In this document: positions 34,022 through 44,612 of the stretch, piece by piece
Layout of the letters: each line of letters starts with the position of its first letter
Position numbering within the stretch: position 1 is the stretch's first letter
Source: Candidatus Saccharibacteria bacterium oral taxon 488
GTDB taxonomy: Bacteria > Patescibacteriota > Saccharimonadia > Saccharimonadales > Saccharimonadaceae
Direction: 5' to 3'
NCBI GenBank assembly: GCA_010202465.1
Contig: CP047919.1
Coordinates: forward strand, 434,001 to 498,000
Length of the DNA: 64,000 nucleotides
Notes under the pieces: model-generated
Told to the model about the DNA's origin: nothing
Seen by the model: only the letters and a program-made list of their open reading frames with translations
Databases searched by the model: none
Translations under genes and position numbers: made by a program

Positions 34022-34777
34022 CTACGAAACGGCGTTGATGCCTTCCAGCGCGTAGGCGGTGTCTTCCCAGCCCTTCACTTCAATCGAGTCAACACCCATT
34101 TGCTTAACTGGAAAATCATTACCGCCTTCCTGTAGCTTGTCACCAAAGAATAGTGCCTCTTCCTTTGACCAGCCGTTCAGCTCGAGCAGCTTACCAATGC
34201 CATAGGCTTTATCAATTCCTGGCAGCGTAATGTCAGTACTGGTCGTACCACCAATCCTAACTTCGAGATTTGGCAGTTTCGCCGCCACCTTGTCACGATA
34301 TACCGGACGGACATCTTTATACTTTTCTGCCCAGGCATATTTATCCTCTGGGGTTGCCTGTTGTCCCAGCGCCGACATGGTAATCTGGCTGTGGCGATCC
34401 TCGATAATCTCACCCGCAGGATTATCACACCAAATACCCATCTCCCTGGCAACCTCCTCCAGTACCGCAGTTATCTGAGTTTTTTGCTCATCAGACAGAT
34501 CGTTCGCGTACTGAACCTTCCACTCACCATCAGCAGCGTCAAATCGATAATACCTCGTACCGCATGTCGGCATTGCATGGAATTTTTGGAGTAGCTCAGG
34601 CCGAACATCAAGTCGATCAATCACTTGCTTTTTAATCTGGTGGAATGTGCCGCCCGTGATGACACACATCTCATAGTTTTCAAGCAACCGACCAAGGATA
34701 TCCGCCATACGATCGCTAATTGGTGACTTGGTAATGGCTAGTGTATCATCCAGATCAAACCCGATAATTTTTTTCAT
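34022..34777 (-). CDS. HAD-superfamily (IIB, phosphomannomutase-like) phosphatase
   Basis: A 251-residue Cof-type HAD protein. Motif I is GFDLDDTLA with both nucleophile Asp residues (about 6-12), motif II is VITGG, and motif IV is FFGDKLQEGGNDFPV. The FGDK...GGND block and HSQITMSALGQQA resemble eukaryotic-type phosphomannomutase (PMM2), a HAD-IIB enzyme, so a mannose- or glucose-phosphate substrate is possible; a plain sugar phosphatase is the alternative. Its ATG overlaps the tyrS stop by one base. Confidence 0.85.
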   Translation of the reverse strand: MKKIIGFDLDDTLAITKSPISDRMADILGRLLENYEMCVITGGTFHQIKKQVIDRLDVRPELLQKFHAMPTCGTRYYRFDAADGEWKVQYANDLSDEQKTQITAVLEEVAREMGIWCDNPAGEIIEDRHSQITMSALGQQATPEDKYAWAEKYKDVRPVYRDKVAAKLPNLEVRIGGTTSTDITLPGIDKAYGIGKLLELNGWSKEEALFFGDKLQEGGNDFPVKQMGVDSIEVKGWEDTAYALEGINAVS

Positions 34778-36006
34778 TATTCCTCTCCTTCCATATTTTC
34801 TGCAACTAGAATAAACGTATTTTTACCTTTTTTCAACAAAGATTGACTGTTGATGGCTTGGTCATTAGCCAGTCTTTCGCCGTTGAGGCTGATGGCGCCA
34901 GATTTGAGGAGGCGCCTGGCCTCACCGTTGGAGCTGACCGCGCCAGAGACTACCAATGCTTCGATGACGCCGACGCCGACATCAACGCGCGGAATTTCCT
35001 GAGCCAGAGCGTCCAGGTCATCGTCTGACAATTGCCGGAAATCACCGCCACCAAACAACACCTCCGTCACCCGCTCCACTGATTCGCGCCGATTAACGCC
35101 GTGGACGATATCGGTAACTTCGCGCGCCAAGACTTTCTGGGCTGAGCGTGCACCTGGGTTAACCGCATGGTTTTCAGCGATGGCCTCAATGGTGTCGCGA
35201 TCGAGCATAGTAAAGATCTTCATGTACTCGATGGCGCTTTCGTCATCAACGTTCAGCCAGAATTGATAGAATTTATAGACGCTGGTTTTGTTTTCATCCA
35301 GCCACACGGCGCCACCTTCGGATTTGCCAAATTTGCGCCCAGTTGATTTGTTGATGAGTAACGGCGCGGTCATGGCGTAAACTTCGGCATTTTCTTTTTT
35401 ACGAATCAATTCCACACCTGAAACCAAATTACCCCACTGATCAGAACCGCCGATTTGTAAATTGACACCGTGGTGTTTGAACAAATGCCAGAAATCATAG
35501 CCCTGCAGCAAGGTGTAGGTAAACTCCGCAAAACTCAGCCCCTTGCCATTAGCGATACGCGCCTTAAAAAATTCCCGCGTCGTTAACTCTGCCATGTTAA
35601 AATTCTTGCCAATGTCGCGGAGGAATGGCAACAATTCCAAATTGCCCAGCCAATCCGCATTGTCCACCAGAGTAAAATCGCGTCCCGCAAAAATTTGTGA
35701 CACCTGCGCCTTCAACGCTCGCTTGTTGTGCTCAATTTCCGCATACGACAGCAGGCTCCGCTCCTCGGTGTCGCGCATATCACCAATCATGCCCGTGCCG
35801 CCACCAACCAGCAAGAATACTTTGTGACCGCGCTCCAAAAAATGCCGCACCATCATATAGACCGCCAAATGCCCGACGTGCAAACTGTCAGCCGACGGAT
35901 CTGTCCCCAAATAGAGCGTAAAATTTCCCGAATCAATACGCTCATCATCGGTGAATGTCGCTTGATTCCAAAACCCGCGCCACTTTAGCTCCTCTGATAA
36001 TTGCAT
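34777..36006 (-). CDS. tyrS: Tyrosyl-tRNA synthetase
   Basis: Class I synthetase charging tRNA-Tyr. The HIGH motif is HVGHL (about residues 42-46) after YLGTDPSADSL; tyrosine recognition appears as YTLLQGYDFWHLF and LQIGGSDQWGN; the KMSKS equivalent is KFGKS. A C-terminal S4 RNA-binding domain is present (EARRLLKSGAISLNGERL). Length 409. AAGGAGGAAT lies right before the ATG, and TATACT at 36033-36028 is a likely -10. First gene of a five-gene leftward operon, divergent from the PBP gene. Confidence 0.95.
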   Translation of the reverse strand: MQLSEELKWRGFWNQATFTDDERIDSGNFTLYLGTDPSADSLHVGHLAVYMMVRHFLERGHKVFLLVGGGTGMIGDMRDTEERSLLSYAEIEHNKRALKAQVSQIFAGRDFTLVDNADWLGNLELLPFLRDIGKNFNMAELTTREFFKARIANGKGLSFAEFTYTLLQGYDFWHLFKHHGVNLQIGGSDQWGNLVSGVELIRKKENAEVYAMTAPLLINKSTGRKFGKSEGGAVWLDENKTSVYKFYQFWLNVDDESAIEYMKIFTMLDRDTIEAIAENHAVNPGARSAQKVLAREVTDIVHGVNRRESVERVTEVLFGGGDFRQLSDDDLDALAQEIPRVDVGVGVIEALVVSGAVSSNGEARRLLKSGAISLNGERLANDQAINSQSLLKKGKNTFILVAENMEGEE

Positions 36007-36045
36007 ATTCCTCCTTTTCTGGATAATAGTATAGCAATTTTATGA

Positions 36046-36073
36046 TTGAAGCGAAACATAGGCGTGATATAAT
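36046..36073 (+). promoter_or_regulatory. Promoter of the PBP gene, leaderless GTG start
   Basis: TTGAAG (36046-36051), 16 nt and TATAAT (36068-36073) with a TGA extension. Six bases later is the GTG at 36080. It interleaves with the divergent tyrS promoter. Confidence 0.65.
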
Positions 36074-36079
36074 GATAGT

Positions 36080-38788
36080 GTGAACAAGAAACCCTCAGAT
36101 AAGCAGTCGGACGCCAGCGCAAAATCAGCGCCGTCACGTCCGCATCCAAAGCCGGCAAAACGGCTGAGTGTCTATGCAAACTTGGCGAATAAGCGTCGGC
36201 TCAAGAAGGATAAGCGCTCCCGCGAAAAAGCAGAGTATCTGGCGAGTTTACCAAAGCACCCCGTCAAGCGGTTCTTTTACCGCCTCCACCCTAAGCGCGT
36301 CTTTCGCTATTGGTTCTCCAAGCGCGGCGGCTTGATGGCGCTAAAAATTCTCGGTGTCGCCATTGTTGCAATGATTATCCTGATCGGCGGCCTGTTTGCC
36401 TACTTCCGCAAAGATCTCGACAAGATCCGCCCGGGCGAACTCGCCAAGCGTGTCCAGACAACGGTCACCAAGTATTATGACCGCAATGGCGAGCTCCTGT
36501 GGGAAGATAAGGGTACCGATAATTATAAGCTGGTGGTCGAGGCCGACAAGATTAGTGATTACCTCAAGAAAGCGACCATTGCCATTGAGGATCGTGATTT
36601 CTATAAGCATCACGGTATCAGTATCAGTGGCCTGACCCGCGCTATGTTTAGTACAGCATCAGGTCGACAAGTTCAGGGTGGCTCGACGTTGACACAACAG
36701 CTCGTCAAGCAAGTTTTCTTTGCCGAGGATGCCGACAAACGCGGCCTCAGCGGTATTCCACGCAAAATCAAGGAAATTATCCTGGCAATTGAAGTTGAAC
36801 GCATGTACAACAAGGATCAGATTCTCGCGCTCTACCTCAACCAAGCGCCATATGGCGGTCGGCGTAACGGCGCAGAGTCGGCCGCTCAGACATACTTTGG
36901 TAAATCCGCCAAGGATCTCACCTTGGCTGAAGCAGCCCTGCTGGCTTCAATTCCGCAAAACCCGAGTACATTTAATCCGTACAACATCACTGGGCGCAAG
37001 ATGCTCCTGTCACGCCAGCATACAACACTAGACTACATGCTGGAACAAGGCTATATCACCGAAGCGCAGGCCAAAGAAGCCAAGCAGTATCCAATTCTTG
37101 ACAAAATCAAGCCCGAGACTGAGCAGCTCGCCGGTATTAAGGCACCGCACTTTGTACTCATGGTACGTAATCAACTGGAGCGTGAACTTGGCAAGGCGGT
37201 TGTTGGCCGCGGTGGACTAACCGTCAAGACGACACTGGACTGGAAGATTCAAGAAAAACTCGAGACAGAGATGAAAGCTTTCTTCGACTCAGGTCGCCCG
37301 GGCCGCGTGAGCATCAGTAACGGTGCAGCAACCGTTGAAGATGTACAGACTGGGCAGATTGTCGCCCTTGTTGGCAGTCGTGATTTCAATTATGCTGGCT
37401 TTGGGCAGGATAATGCCGCTACCGCCTTTATCCAGCCGGGTTCAACTATCAAGGCTTTCGACTACGCCAAACTGTTTGAGAATCGCGGCAGTAATCAGCA
37501 AAATTATGGCTCAGGCTCAATCCTCAGCGACGAGAACATAGACAAGATTTATGGCGCCAAGCTGAACAACTGGGACCGACGATTTATGGGAAGTATTTCT
37601 ATTCGCCGCTCGCTAGCGCTTTCCCGTAATATCCCAGCGGTCAAGGCAATGTATATCGCAGGCAACGGCTCGCCAAAACCAACTGTTGACTATATTCACA
37701 ACATGGGTAATACCAATTATTGCCAGCAAGAAGAAGCGGCCGGCGGCTACGGACTGTCAGCAGCCATTGGCGCCTGCGGTACGAAGCAGACCGAATTGGT
37801 GAATGCTTACGGCACCTTTGCCCGCATGGGCGTCGCCAAGCCAAGCACCAACGTCCTTGAGGTAACCAACAGCCAGGGCGATACGTTAAAGAAATGGAAA
37901 GATGAGAGCAAACAGGCAACCGACCCGCAAGTCGCCTACATCATCAATGACATCTTGGGTGACGCGGACGCGGCGCGCGACCTGCACGGTTATGGCGCGA
38001 TGAATGTGCCTGGTGTTAGAACCGCCGCCAAGACCGGTACTACCGACAAAAACGGCCACGCCAAGGATGTCTGGATCGTCAACTATAGTCCGGCGCTAGC
38101 CATGGGTATGTGGCTCGGTAATTCCGACACCAGCACCATCAACACCCCGAACTCGGCCTTTGGTATGCCGGTGGTGCGTAACGTCATGTCATTTGCTCAC
38201 AACGAAGTCTATGCCAAACAGGGCAAATGGAAGCCAAATGATTGGTTCAAGCGACCAAATGGTATCCAACAGCAAGGCAAAGAGCTCTATCCATCGTGGT
38301 GGAATAAAAAACAGGGCGAGACTACTGAAAAGATTAAGTTTGACCGTGTCTCCAAGAAAAAGGCGACAAATTGTACACCAGCTGACGCCATCGAGGAAAT
38401 TGAGGTCACCAAGACCATTGACCCGCTCACTAAGAAACCATCATACTCAGCACCTGAGGGTTACGACGCCAACGCTGATGACGATAAGCACAAATGTGAC
38501 GATGCCAAGCCAAGTGTCAGCCTATCACTTTCTGGCTCTGGCTCCAGCCGCACCATCACCGCCCGCGCCACCAACGGCACCTTCCCGCTCACCTCAATTG
38601 ACATCCTCGTTGATGGTCGCAGCGTCAAAAGCGAGTCGATCTCCGGTAGTGGCGGCAGTGTTTCGGTCGATATCAGGGTCAGTAGCCCAGGTCGGCACAC
38701 CATTCAGGCAATCGCCCGCGACGAAGGCTACTATACTGCATCAGACAGCGGTAGCTTCTCGGTAGGCAGCGGCTCAAGCTCCGACTAA
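36080..38788 (+). CDS. Class A penicillin-binding protein (glycosyltransferase/transpeptidase)
   Basis: Bifunctional peptidoglycan synthase on the outer face of the membrane. A long basic cytoplasmic N terminus precedes one membrane helix (ILGVAIVAMIILIGGLFAYF, about residues 90-109). GT51 motifs: IEDRDFYKHHG (catalytic Glu) and GGSTLTQQLVKQ. Transpeptidase motifs: PGSTIKAFDYAK (SxxK, Ser near 456), SRNIP (SxN) and KTGTT. The last 90 residues are a Ser/Gly-rich Ig-like domain (SLSLSGSGSSRTITARATNG). Length 902. The start is a GTG directly behind the promoter. Works downstream of Ddl. Confidence 0.95.
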   Translation: MNKKPSDKQSDASAKSAPSRPHPKPAKRLSVYANLANKRRLKKDKRSREKAEYLASLPKHPVKRFFYRLHPKRVFRYWFSKRGGLMALKILGVAIVAMIILIGGLFAYFRKDLDKIRPGELAKRVQTTVTKYYDRNGELLWEDKGTDNYKLVVEADKISDYLKKATIAIEDRDFYKHHGISISGLTRAMFSTASGRQVQGGSTLTQQLVKQVFFAEDADKRGLSGIPRKIKEIILAIEVERMYNKDQILALYLNQAPYGGRRNGAESAAQTYFGKSAKDLTLAEAALLASIPQNPSTFNPYNITGRKMLLSRQHTTLDYMLEQGYITEAQAKEAKQYPILDKIKPETEQLAGIKAPHFVLMVRNQLERELGKAVVGRGGLTVKTTLDWKIQEKLETEMKAFFDSGRPGRVSISNGAATVEDVQTGQIVALVGSRDFNYAGFGQDNAATAFIQPGSTIKAFDYAKLFENRGSNQQNYGSGSILSDENIDKIYGAKLNNWDRRFMGSISIRRSLALSRNIPAVKAMYIAGNGSPKPTVDYIHNMGNTNYCQQEEAAGGYGLSAAIGACGTKQTELVNAYGTFARMGVAKPSTNVLEVTNSQGDTLKKWKDESKQATDPQVAYIINDILGDADAARDLHGYGAMNVPGVRTAAKTGTTDKNGHAKDVWIVNYSPALAMGMWLGNSDTSTINTPNSAFGMPVVRNVMSFAHNEVYAKQGKWKPNDWFKRPNGIQQQGKELYPSWWNKKQGETTEKIKFDRVSKKKATNCTPADAIEEIEVTKTIDPLTKKPSYSAPEGYDANADDDKHKCDDAKPSVSLSLSGSGSSRTITARATNGTFPLTSIDILVDGRSVKSESISGSGGSVSVDIRVSSPGRHTIQAIARDEGYYTASDSGSFSVGSGSSSD

Positions 38789-38814
38789 CCCGCACCCCTT
38801 CCCCTATGACACAT

Positions 38815-38843
38815 AAAAACCAGACCGCTTCAGTCTGGTTTTT
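38815..38843 (+). terminator. Bidirectional terminator between PBP and PIN/TRAM genes
   Basis: AAAAACCAGAC and GTCTGGTTTTT form an 11-bp stem with a 7-nt loop between the two convergent genes. A and T runs allow use from both sides. Confidence 0.85.
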
Positions 38844-38864
38844 ACTCTTTCTTAGCCTTAGCGA

Positions 38865-39770
38865 TTATTGCTCATTAACCATTCGGATCAAGTCAGCCTC
38901 ACGCTGCGCCTGGGTCTTGGGGCGAGCCGAACGGTGACCTTGAGCTGCGGCGCGCGAGGCATCAGGTTTCGCTGCCTTGCTGGTCTGCGGCCGACGACCC
39001 GTGGAGCGCTGCTTGGGCTGTTTGGGAGCAGCTTGAGCTGGTGACTGTTGCGCCGCTTCTTTTGCTTCTTTTGGCTCAGCGCAAACTTTCGCAAACATCA
39101 TCTTGCCAGCATCGGTTTGCAGGCTACGAATGATTTCAATGCGCTTTTTCTGGCCTAGGAACTTTTTGGCCTGCTCAACCACCACCATGGTGCCGTCATG
39201 CAAGTAGCCGACAGCCTGATGAGAATCTTGACCTTTTTGCGTCAATTCAAGCACCAGTTCATCACCAGGCAGATAGCTCATGCGCAAACTCTTGGCTAGC
39301 TCATTGATATTGAGGATCTGAATGCCTTCAACTTGCGCCACCTTGTTCAGGTTGTAGTCCAGCGTCAAAATAGCAGCATTCATTTCCTTGGCAAGCTGTA
39401 ACAAGCGGTTGTCTACCCCTTCAGGAATGCGCGTCGCATCGTCAAGCAGCGTAAATGAGCCGCCCAGCACATCTTTGAGCTCCTTCATGGCGTCCATGCC
39501 AAAGCGGGCGCGCTCGCGCTTGGCGTGATCAGCACCATCCGCCAACAGCTGCAGTTCTATCAGCACACTACGCGGCACGATGACCTGCCCCAATAGGAAC
39601 CCGGTCTTTGCCAAATCAACCACCCGGCCGTCCATCAGTACCGAGGTGTCGACCAAAATCAGCAGCTGCGTGCCACTGCCTGCCTGCCGTCGCGGCTTGA
39701 CCAGTAGATATATTTCCGCCATGATAGCCAGCAGCATGATAATGATGATAAGTTCAATTGTTTTTTCCAT
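38865..39770 (-). CDS. Membrane-anchored PIN/TRAM-domain protein (YacL-like)
   Basis: An N-terminal membrane helix (LIIIIMLLAIMAEIYLLV, residues 7-24) precedes a PIN nuclease domain with acidic residues in ILVDTSVLMDGRVVDL, VLIELQLLADGAD and LTLDYNLNKVAQ. A TRAM-like RNA-binding domain follows (GDELVLELTQKGQDSHQAVGYLHDGTMVVV). The last 75 residues are a Lys/Ala/Gln/Pro-rich basic tail not seen in Bacillus YacL. Length 301. RNase activity is family inference. It follows radA, as yacL often does in other bacteria. Confidence 0.88.
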   Translation of the reverse strand: MEKTIELIIIIMLLAIMAEIYLLVKPRRQAGSGTQLLILVDTSVLMDGRVVDLAKTGFLLGQVIVPRSVLIELQLLADGADHAKRERARFGMDAMKELKDVLGGSFTLLDDATRIPEGVDNRLLQLAKEMNAAILTLDYNLNKVAQVEGIQILNINELAKSLRMSYLPGDELVLELTQKGQDSHQAVGYLHDGTMVVVEQAKKFLGQKKRIEIIRSLQTDAGKMMFAKVCAEPKEAKEAAQQSPAQAAPKQPKQRSTGRRPQTSKAAKPDASRAAAQGHRSARPKTQAQREADLIRMVNEQ

Positions 39771-39793
39771 AATAATTTCCTTTTATGATAATG

Positions 39794-41143
39794 TTATTGT
39801 AAATAGTCAATCAGCGCCTGACGTAGGTCGCCGACGCCGCGCACGAATGCGTCTTTGTGGGTTTTTGGTGCGATGGCATAGGTAAAACCAAGCTTCTTAG
39901 CCTCTTTGACGCGGGCGTGCCAGCCTTGAGCGGAGCGCACTTCGCCGCCTAAGCCCACTTCGCCAAACACCACGGCTTCGTCACTGAGCTTGCGGCCAGC
40001 TGAGGCTGAGGCGATGGCCATGGCAACTGCCAAGTCCGCCGCTGGGTCACTGAGTTTCAAGCCGCCGACCACATTGATGTAAATGTCTTTGTCGGAAAGA
40101 TTGAGCTTGGTACGCTTTTCCAGCACCGCCACCAACAAGTTCAAGCGGTTGAGATCAAAACCGCTGGCTGCGCGTTTGGGATAGCCAAAATTCGTCGGGT
40201 TGACCAGTGCCTGAATTTCCACCAATAGCGGCCGCGCCCCCTCCATGGTGGCGAGGACGATGGAACCATCGAGGTTTTGTCGCTCGGCTAGCAAGCTCGC
40301 CGATGGGTTGGCCACAATCCGTAAGCCATCCTCATGCATCTCAAAAATTGTTGCCTCATTGGTCGAGCCATAGCGGTTTTTCTGCGCCCGCACCACCCGG
40401 AAGCCGCCGTAGCGATCACCCTCAAAGTTCAGCACCACATCGACCAAGTGCTCCAGGACTTTCGGCCCGGCGATTGAGCCTTCCTTGGTGACGTGACCGA
40501 CCAAAATCACTGCGGTGTTCGCGGCCTTGGCGGCGCGAATGATGACGTTGGATGAGTTGGTGATTTGACTGACTGAGCCTGGCGCTGAGGCAATGTCTGC
40601 GAGCGACAAGGTCTGGATGGAATCGACGATCACTAGATTGTACTGGCCAGTCTGAATGGAGGCGGCGATGTCTTCGGCACTGTTACTGGACGCCAGCTGC
40701 AAGTTCTCTGAGTCAACCGCGCCCAACCGTTCAGCCCGCAATTTGACCTGCGACACCGACTCCTCGCCACTGACGTACAGCACTGGTTTCTGCCGAGCAA
40801 CAAACGCCGCAACTTGTGCCAGCAGGGTACTTTTTCCAATTCCCGGCTGCCCCGCCACCAGCACCACACCGCCTGGTAGAAAGCCGCCGCCGAGCACTGC
40901 GTCAAGGTCAGCGATGCCGGTTGCCAACCGCGCTTGTTTGGCCTCGGTGGCCGTCTCGCTGAGCCTAAGCGCAGTCAGCGCTTTACCTTTACCGCTGCTG
41001 CGGGCTACCGCCGAGGCGCCGGTGTCAACTGGTAGTTGTTCAACCAGCGAATTCCATTCGCCACAATTGTCGCACTTGCCGACCCATTTCGGATAGCTGG
41101 CACCGCACTGCTGACAGATAAATTGTGATTTTGCCCGTGCCAT
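39794..41143 (-). CDS. radA: DNA repair protein RadA
   Basis: RecA-like ATPase that aids branch migration in recombination. A C4 zinc finger FICQQCGASYPKWVGKCDNCG is at residues 8-28, Walker A GQPGIGKST at about 98-106, the RadA-specific KNRYG motif near 254, and a Lon-protease-like C-terminal domain with FGEVGLGGEVRS. Length 449 is normal. Its ATG overlaps the stop of the preceding gene by one base (TAATG). Part of the nusA-clpC operon. Confidence 0.96.
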   Translation of the reverse strand: MARAKSQFICQQCGASYPKWVGKCDNCGEWNSLVEQLPVDTGASAVARSSGKGKALTALRLSETATEAKQARLATGIADLDAVLGGGFLPGGVVLVAGQPGIGKSTLLAQVAAFVARQKPVLYVSGEESVSQVKLRAERLGAVDSENLQLASSNSAEDIAASIQTGQYNLVIVDSIQTLSLADIASAPGSVSQITNSSNVIIRAAKAANTAVILVGHVTKEGSIAGPKVLEHLVDVVLNFEGDRYGGFRVVRAQKNRYGSTNEATIFEMHEDGLRIVANPSASLLAERQNLDGSIVLATMEGARPLLVEIQALVNPTNFGYPKRAASGFDLNRLNLLVAVLEKRTKLNLSDKDIYINVVGGLKLSDPAADLAVAMAIASASAGRKLSDEAVVFGEVGLGGEVRSAQGWHARVKEAKKLGFTYAIAPKTHKDAFVRGVGDLRQALIDYLQ

Positions 41144-42120
41144 TATTTAACCGCCTTTTGGCTATCGAGGCTTTGATTGAGCTGATCAATCTTGCGCCCC
41201 AACGCATTTAATTTTTCAACATCAGTGTTATAGGCATCGACCTTACCCTCGATAGTCTGCCGCTCACGACGAAGCGCCAGGCCACGCTGGCTCAGCCGGT
41301 TTCGCTCAGCCTGAAACTCAGCTTGCGTCTGAAAACCACCCGTCGTTGCCCGCTGGTTAAATGCCGCTACGTCTTGGTTATAGGCACTAATGCGCGCACT
41401 GTACGACGTCGTCAGCTGCTCAATTTCACGCTTTCGCTTGGCGAGACTGGCCGTCAGCGCGTCGGCCTCGGCCTCGGCACTGGTGAACTTTTGATTATAC
41501 TGAGCGTGCAGTTTTAGTAGCGCCGCTCGATTACTAAAATACTCGGCATAGTGCGCCTCCAGCTCCGATCCGAGATCAGCAAACTCCGTACCCAAAATTG
41601 AATGTAGCTCATTGGCGCGCGTACCCGGCTGTGCCCGTTCATAATACGCCATCCGCTCCTCGAGCTTTTTGGTCTTGACCTTGGTATAAGCCGCCTCTAG
41701 CAGCTCGCCCAGCCGCCGACGCTGCTCCGCCGAATAGCGCGACCAGGCTACGTGCAGCATTTCGTGCGCCGCCGTTACCTCTTTGATACCGTCTAGCTCC
41801 GCGTTCCGCACGTTGTAAATGTGGATGGTCTCTTTGGCGTGAGAATAACAGCCGACGATCGGGCTGGCCTGTTCGATACGACGGCAATCGTGATTAAACT
41901 GCGTAGCGTTTTCTAGTCGCGGCTGTGCCAGATAAAAGCTAAATTTGGCCTTATCAGTCATCGTTGCCCGCCGTGCCAGCGTCGCTATGTCTTGACTAGG
42001 CTGGTACTGCCAGACCCTGATATGATCCAGCACCAGCTGGCGATTGAGCACCAGCCAGCTACCACCGGCCACCAGCCCCACAAACACCACGACACTAACG
42101 AGATTACGCAGCCGTAACAT
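41143..42120 (-). CDS. Membrane-anchored protein with HExxH motif and coiled coil
   Basis: A 325-residue protein with one N-terminal membrane helix (LVSVVVFVGLVAGGSWLVL, residues 7-25). The exported part has TAAHEMLHVAWSRYS (about 116-130), an HExxH zinc-protease-like motif (HEMLH), with nearby Glu in GELLEAAY as a possible third ligand, and two conserved-looking Cys (NHDCRRIEQASPIVGCYSH). Residues 200-320 are a long coiled coil. Protease activity is an inference. The start overlaps the end of clpC by 17 bp and its stop overlaps the radA ATG, so it belongs to that operon. Confidence 0.75.
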   Translation of the reverse strand: MLRLRNLVSVVVFVGLVAGGSWLVLNRQLVLDHIRVWQYQPSQDIATLARRATMTDKAKFSFYLAQPRLENATQFNHDCRRIEQASPIVGCYSHAKETIHIYNVRNAELDGIKEVTAAHEMLHVAWSRYSAEQRRRLGELLEAAYTKVKTKKLEERMAYYERAQPGTRANELHSILGTEFADLGSELEAHYAEYFSNRAALLKLHAQYNQKFTSAEAEADALTASLAKRKREIEQLTTSYSARISAYNQDVAAFNQRATTGGFQTQAEFQAERNRLSQRGLALRRERQTIEGKVDAYNTDVEKLNALGRKIDQLNQSLDSQKAVK

Positions 42121-44572
42121 TGATCACTACCTCACGATTTTTCGTGGTTGCCACCAACACCGCACCGGGACGGGCCTGACGAGACAATAAGACATCACTG
42201 AGCGGATCAGCCAACATCGTCTGAATCGTCTGCCGAAGCACCCGCGCGCCGCGCTGCTCATCAAATCCGTTGTCTATGATACAACGCTTAGCGCTCGGCG
42301 TGATGACCAGCGTCATCTGCTGCGCTCGTACTGCTTCTTTAAGCTCGCTGACGAGATTATCGAAAATCTTGCCCACCACCGGCCGAGTCAAGCTCTTGAA
42401 ATGCACCACTGCATCAAATCGCCCGATTAACTCCGGCCGCAGTAGCTCCTCCAGCTCGCGCCGCGCCGCCCGAGCATTGCGCTCATTCACATCGTCCGCC
42501 CGCGAACCATCATCGCCGTGCGGGCTAAAGCCCAGCTCACCGTCGCGCACCATCGCCTCGGCGCCGACATTGCTTGTTAAAATCACGATTGTCTGGCGAA
42601 AACTGACCGTCCGCCCATGCGAATCGCTTAGCTTGCCGTCTTCCAAAATTTGCAGCAGCAAGTTCAGTACATCCGGATGCGCCTTTTCGATCTCATCAAA
42701 CAGCACCACACTGTACGGCTGCCGGCGAACCTTGTCGGTCAATTTGCCGCCCTCATCATAGCCAACATAGCCAGCCGGCGCGCCAATCAACTGACTGGCC
42801 GTATGCCGCTCCGAGAACTCACTCATGTCAATCTTGATCAAACTATTGTCGCCTCCAAACACTTCCCGTGCCAACACGCGAGCTAACTCCGTCTTGCCCA
42901 CGCCAGTCGGCCCGAGAAAAATAAACGACCCAAGCGGCCCCGACCGCCGACTCAGCCCAGCTCGCGCCCGGCGAATGGTTCGCGCCAAGGTCGCCACGGC
43001 CCTCTCTTGACCGAGCACCGACCGGCCCAGCCGCTGCTCCAGTGCCACCAGATCTTTGCGCTCGTTCACCGTCACTTTTTCTGCCGGCACACCAGCCATC
43101 GCCGCCACCGCTCGCCGTACATCATCCTCGGTTAGCTCCGGCAATGCTGGGTCGTCAGCCGGTAGCTGCTTAGCCTGCTGCTCCAATTGTTTGATGCGCA
43201 CCTTGAGCTCGGCCGCACGTTGATATTGCTCAGCCTCGACCGCCGCATCGAGTTTGCCCGCTAGTTGTTTAATCCGCCGTGCTAGCTGTTGCTGTTTGGT
43301 TGGCTTGGCTGGCCGCCGCGTACTAACCAGCGCCGCCGCCTCATCGAGTACATCAATTGCCTTGTCCGGTAAATGACGTTCCGTTACGTAGCGCTGGCTG
43401 AGGGCTACGCTCAGCTCGATCATCTCATCAGAAATCCGCAGTCGATGATGTGTCGCCAACCGGCCCGCTAGCGCCCGCACCATGGCTACTGCCGCCTGCT
43501 CATCCGGCTCCGCCACCGTCACCGCCTGAAACCGCCGACTGAGGGCCGCATCTTTTTCGATGTGCTTGCGGTACTCGTCAAATGTTGTTGCACCGATCAC
43601 CCGCACTTCACCACGCGCCAACGCTGGCTTTAGGACGTTCGCCGCATCCATCGACCCCTCGGCCGAGCCAGCCCCGACCAATAAATGCAGCTCATCAATG
43701 AATAACATGATCTCCTGATGATTACGTGCTACCGCCACGACTTTTTGTAAGCGCTCCTCAAACTGACCACGAAACTTTGTACCGGCGACCATGGCCGTCA
43801 GATCAAGCTGAATCAGCCGCTTGCCGACTAAAAACTCTGGCACCGTCCCCGCTGCGATGCGCTGCGCCAGGCCCTCGACCACTGCGGTTTTGCCGACGCC
43901 TGGCTCGCCGATTAGCGCTGGGTTATTCTTGCCGCGCCGCCCGAGCACCGTGATCAGCCGCTCCGTCTCGGCCTCCCGACCGACCACTGGATCGAGCAGT
44001 CCGCTCCGTGCGCGCTCCGTCATGTCGACTCCGTACTGGTCAAGCAGCTTGAGATCGGCCGACCGACGAGTATGCGGCGCCGTACCTTCCTTCGACTCAT
44101 CCTGTATCGCCTCCAGCTGCTGCCGATCAAACACGTCCTCCAATGTACCGCGCAGCTCCTCCAGATCCACATTCATATCACTGAGCAACTTCGTCGCCCG
44201 AGCCTTGTGCTGCAATAGCATGCTATAGACGATGTGCTCGGTACCGATGCGCTCCTGTCCAAACTCTGTCGCTAGCTGCCAGGCAGCCCGTATTGTCTCC
44301 AAGACTTCAGCGTTCATGCCTTTGTGAACAACCACCACCACGAACGACTGCGCGGTTAAGCCTAGCGCCAACTCCGCTCGATCCAGCGTCACACCACTCT
44401 CCGCCAAAATCTTCGCACCCAGCGACGAATTCTGCGCCAATACACCAAGCAGCACATGCTCAGTGCCGACATACGGACTACCACTATTATGCGCCAGTAG
44501 CCCGGCGCGCTCTAAACTAGCCTTGGCGGTATCAGTCAGCCGAGATTCTAACTCAGAAAAATCTTCCGGCAT
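42104..44572 (-). CDS. clpC: ClpC-type AAA+ protease ATPase
   Basis: Hexameric unfoldase that feeds substrates to ClpP (encoded at 5703). The N domain has two Clp repeats ([28 protein letters not shown]). Walker A1 is [13 protein letters not shown], Walker B1 [13 protein letters not shown], then a coiled UVR-like middle region ([16 protein letters not shown]), Walker A2 [11 protein letters not shown] and Walker B2 [14 protein letters not shown] start at the ATG at 44572 ([11 protein letters not shown]), which has AAAGGAGGG upstream; the longer frame from 44632 overlaps nusA. Length 822. I do not see an obvious IGF/LGF ClpP-binding loop from reading alone. Confidence 0.92.
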   Translation of the reverse strand: MPEDFSELESRLTDTAKASLERAGLLAHNSGSPYVGTEHVLLGVLAQNSSLGAKILAESGVTLDRAELALGLTAQSFVVVVVHKGMNAEVLETIRAAWQLATEFGQERIGTEHIVYSMLLQHKARATKLLSDMNVDLEELRGTLEDVFDRQQLEAIQDESKEGTAPHTRRSADLKLLDQYGVDMTERARSGLLDPVVGREAETERLITVLGRRGKNNPALIGEPGVGKTAVVEGLAQRIAAGTVPEFLVGKRLIQLDLTAMVAGTKFRGQFEERLQKVVAVARNHQEIMLFIDELHLLVGAGSAEGSMDAANVLKPALARGEVRVIGATTFDEYRKHIEKDAALSRRFQAVTVAEPDEQAAVAMVRALAGRLATHHRLRISDEMIELSVALSQRYVTERHLPDKAIDVLDEAAALVSTRRPAKPTKQQQLARRIKQLAGKLDAAVEAEQYQRAAELKVRIKQLEQQAKQLPADDPALPELTEDDVRRAVAAMAGVPAEKVTVNERKDLVALEQRLGRSVLGQERAVATLARTIRRARAGLSRRSGPLGSFIFLGPTGVGKTELARVLAREVFGGDNSLIKIDMSEFSERHTASQLIGAPAGYVGYDEGGKLTDKVRRQPYSVVLFDEIEKAHPDVLNLLLQILEDGKLSDSHGRTVSFRQTIVILTSNVGAEAMVRDGELGFSPHGDDGSRADDVNERNARAARRELEELLRPELIGRFDAVVHFKSLTRPVVGKIFDNLVSELKEAVRAQQMTLVITPSAKRCIIDNGFDEQRGARVLRQTIQTMLADPLSDVLLSRQARPGAVLVATTKNREVVINVTAA

Positions 44573-44612
44573 ATCGCCCTCCTTTCGTTTTTGGCGATTG
44601 TCAGAAAGCAGC

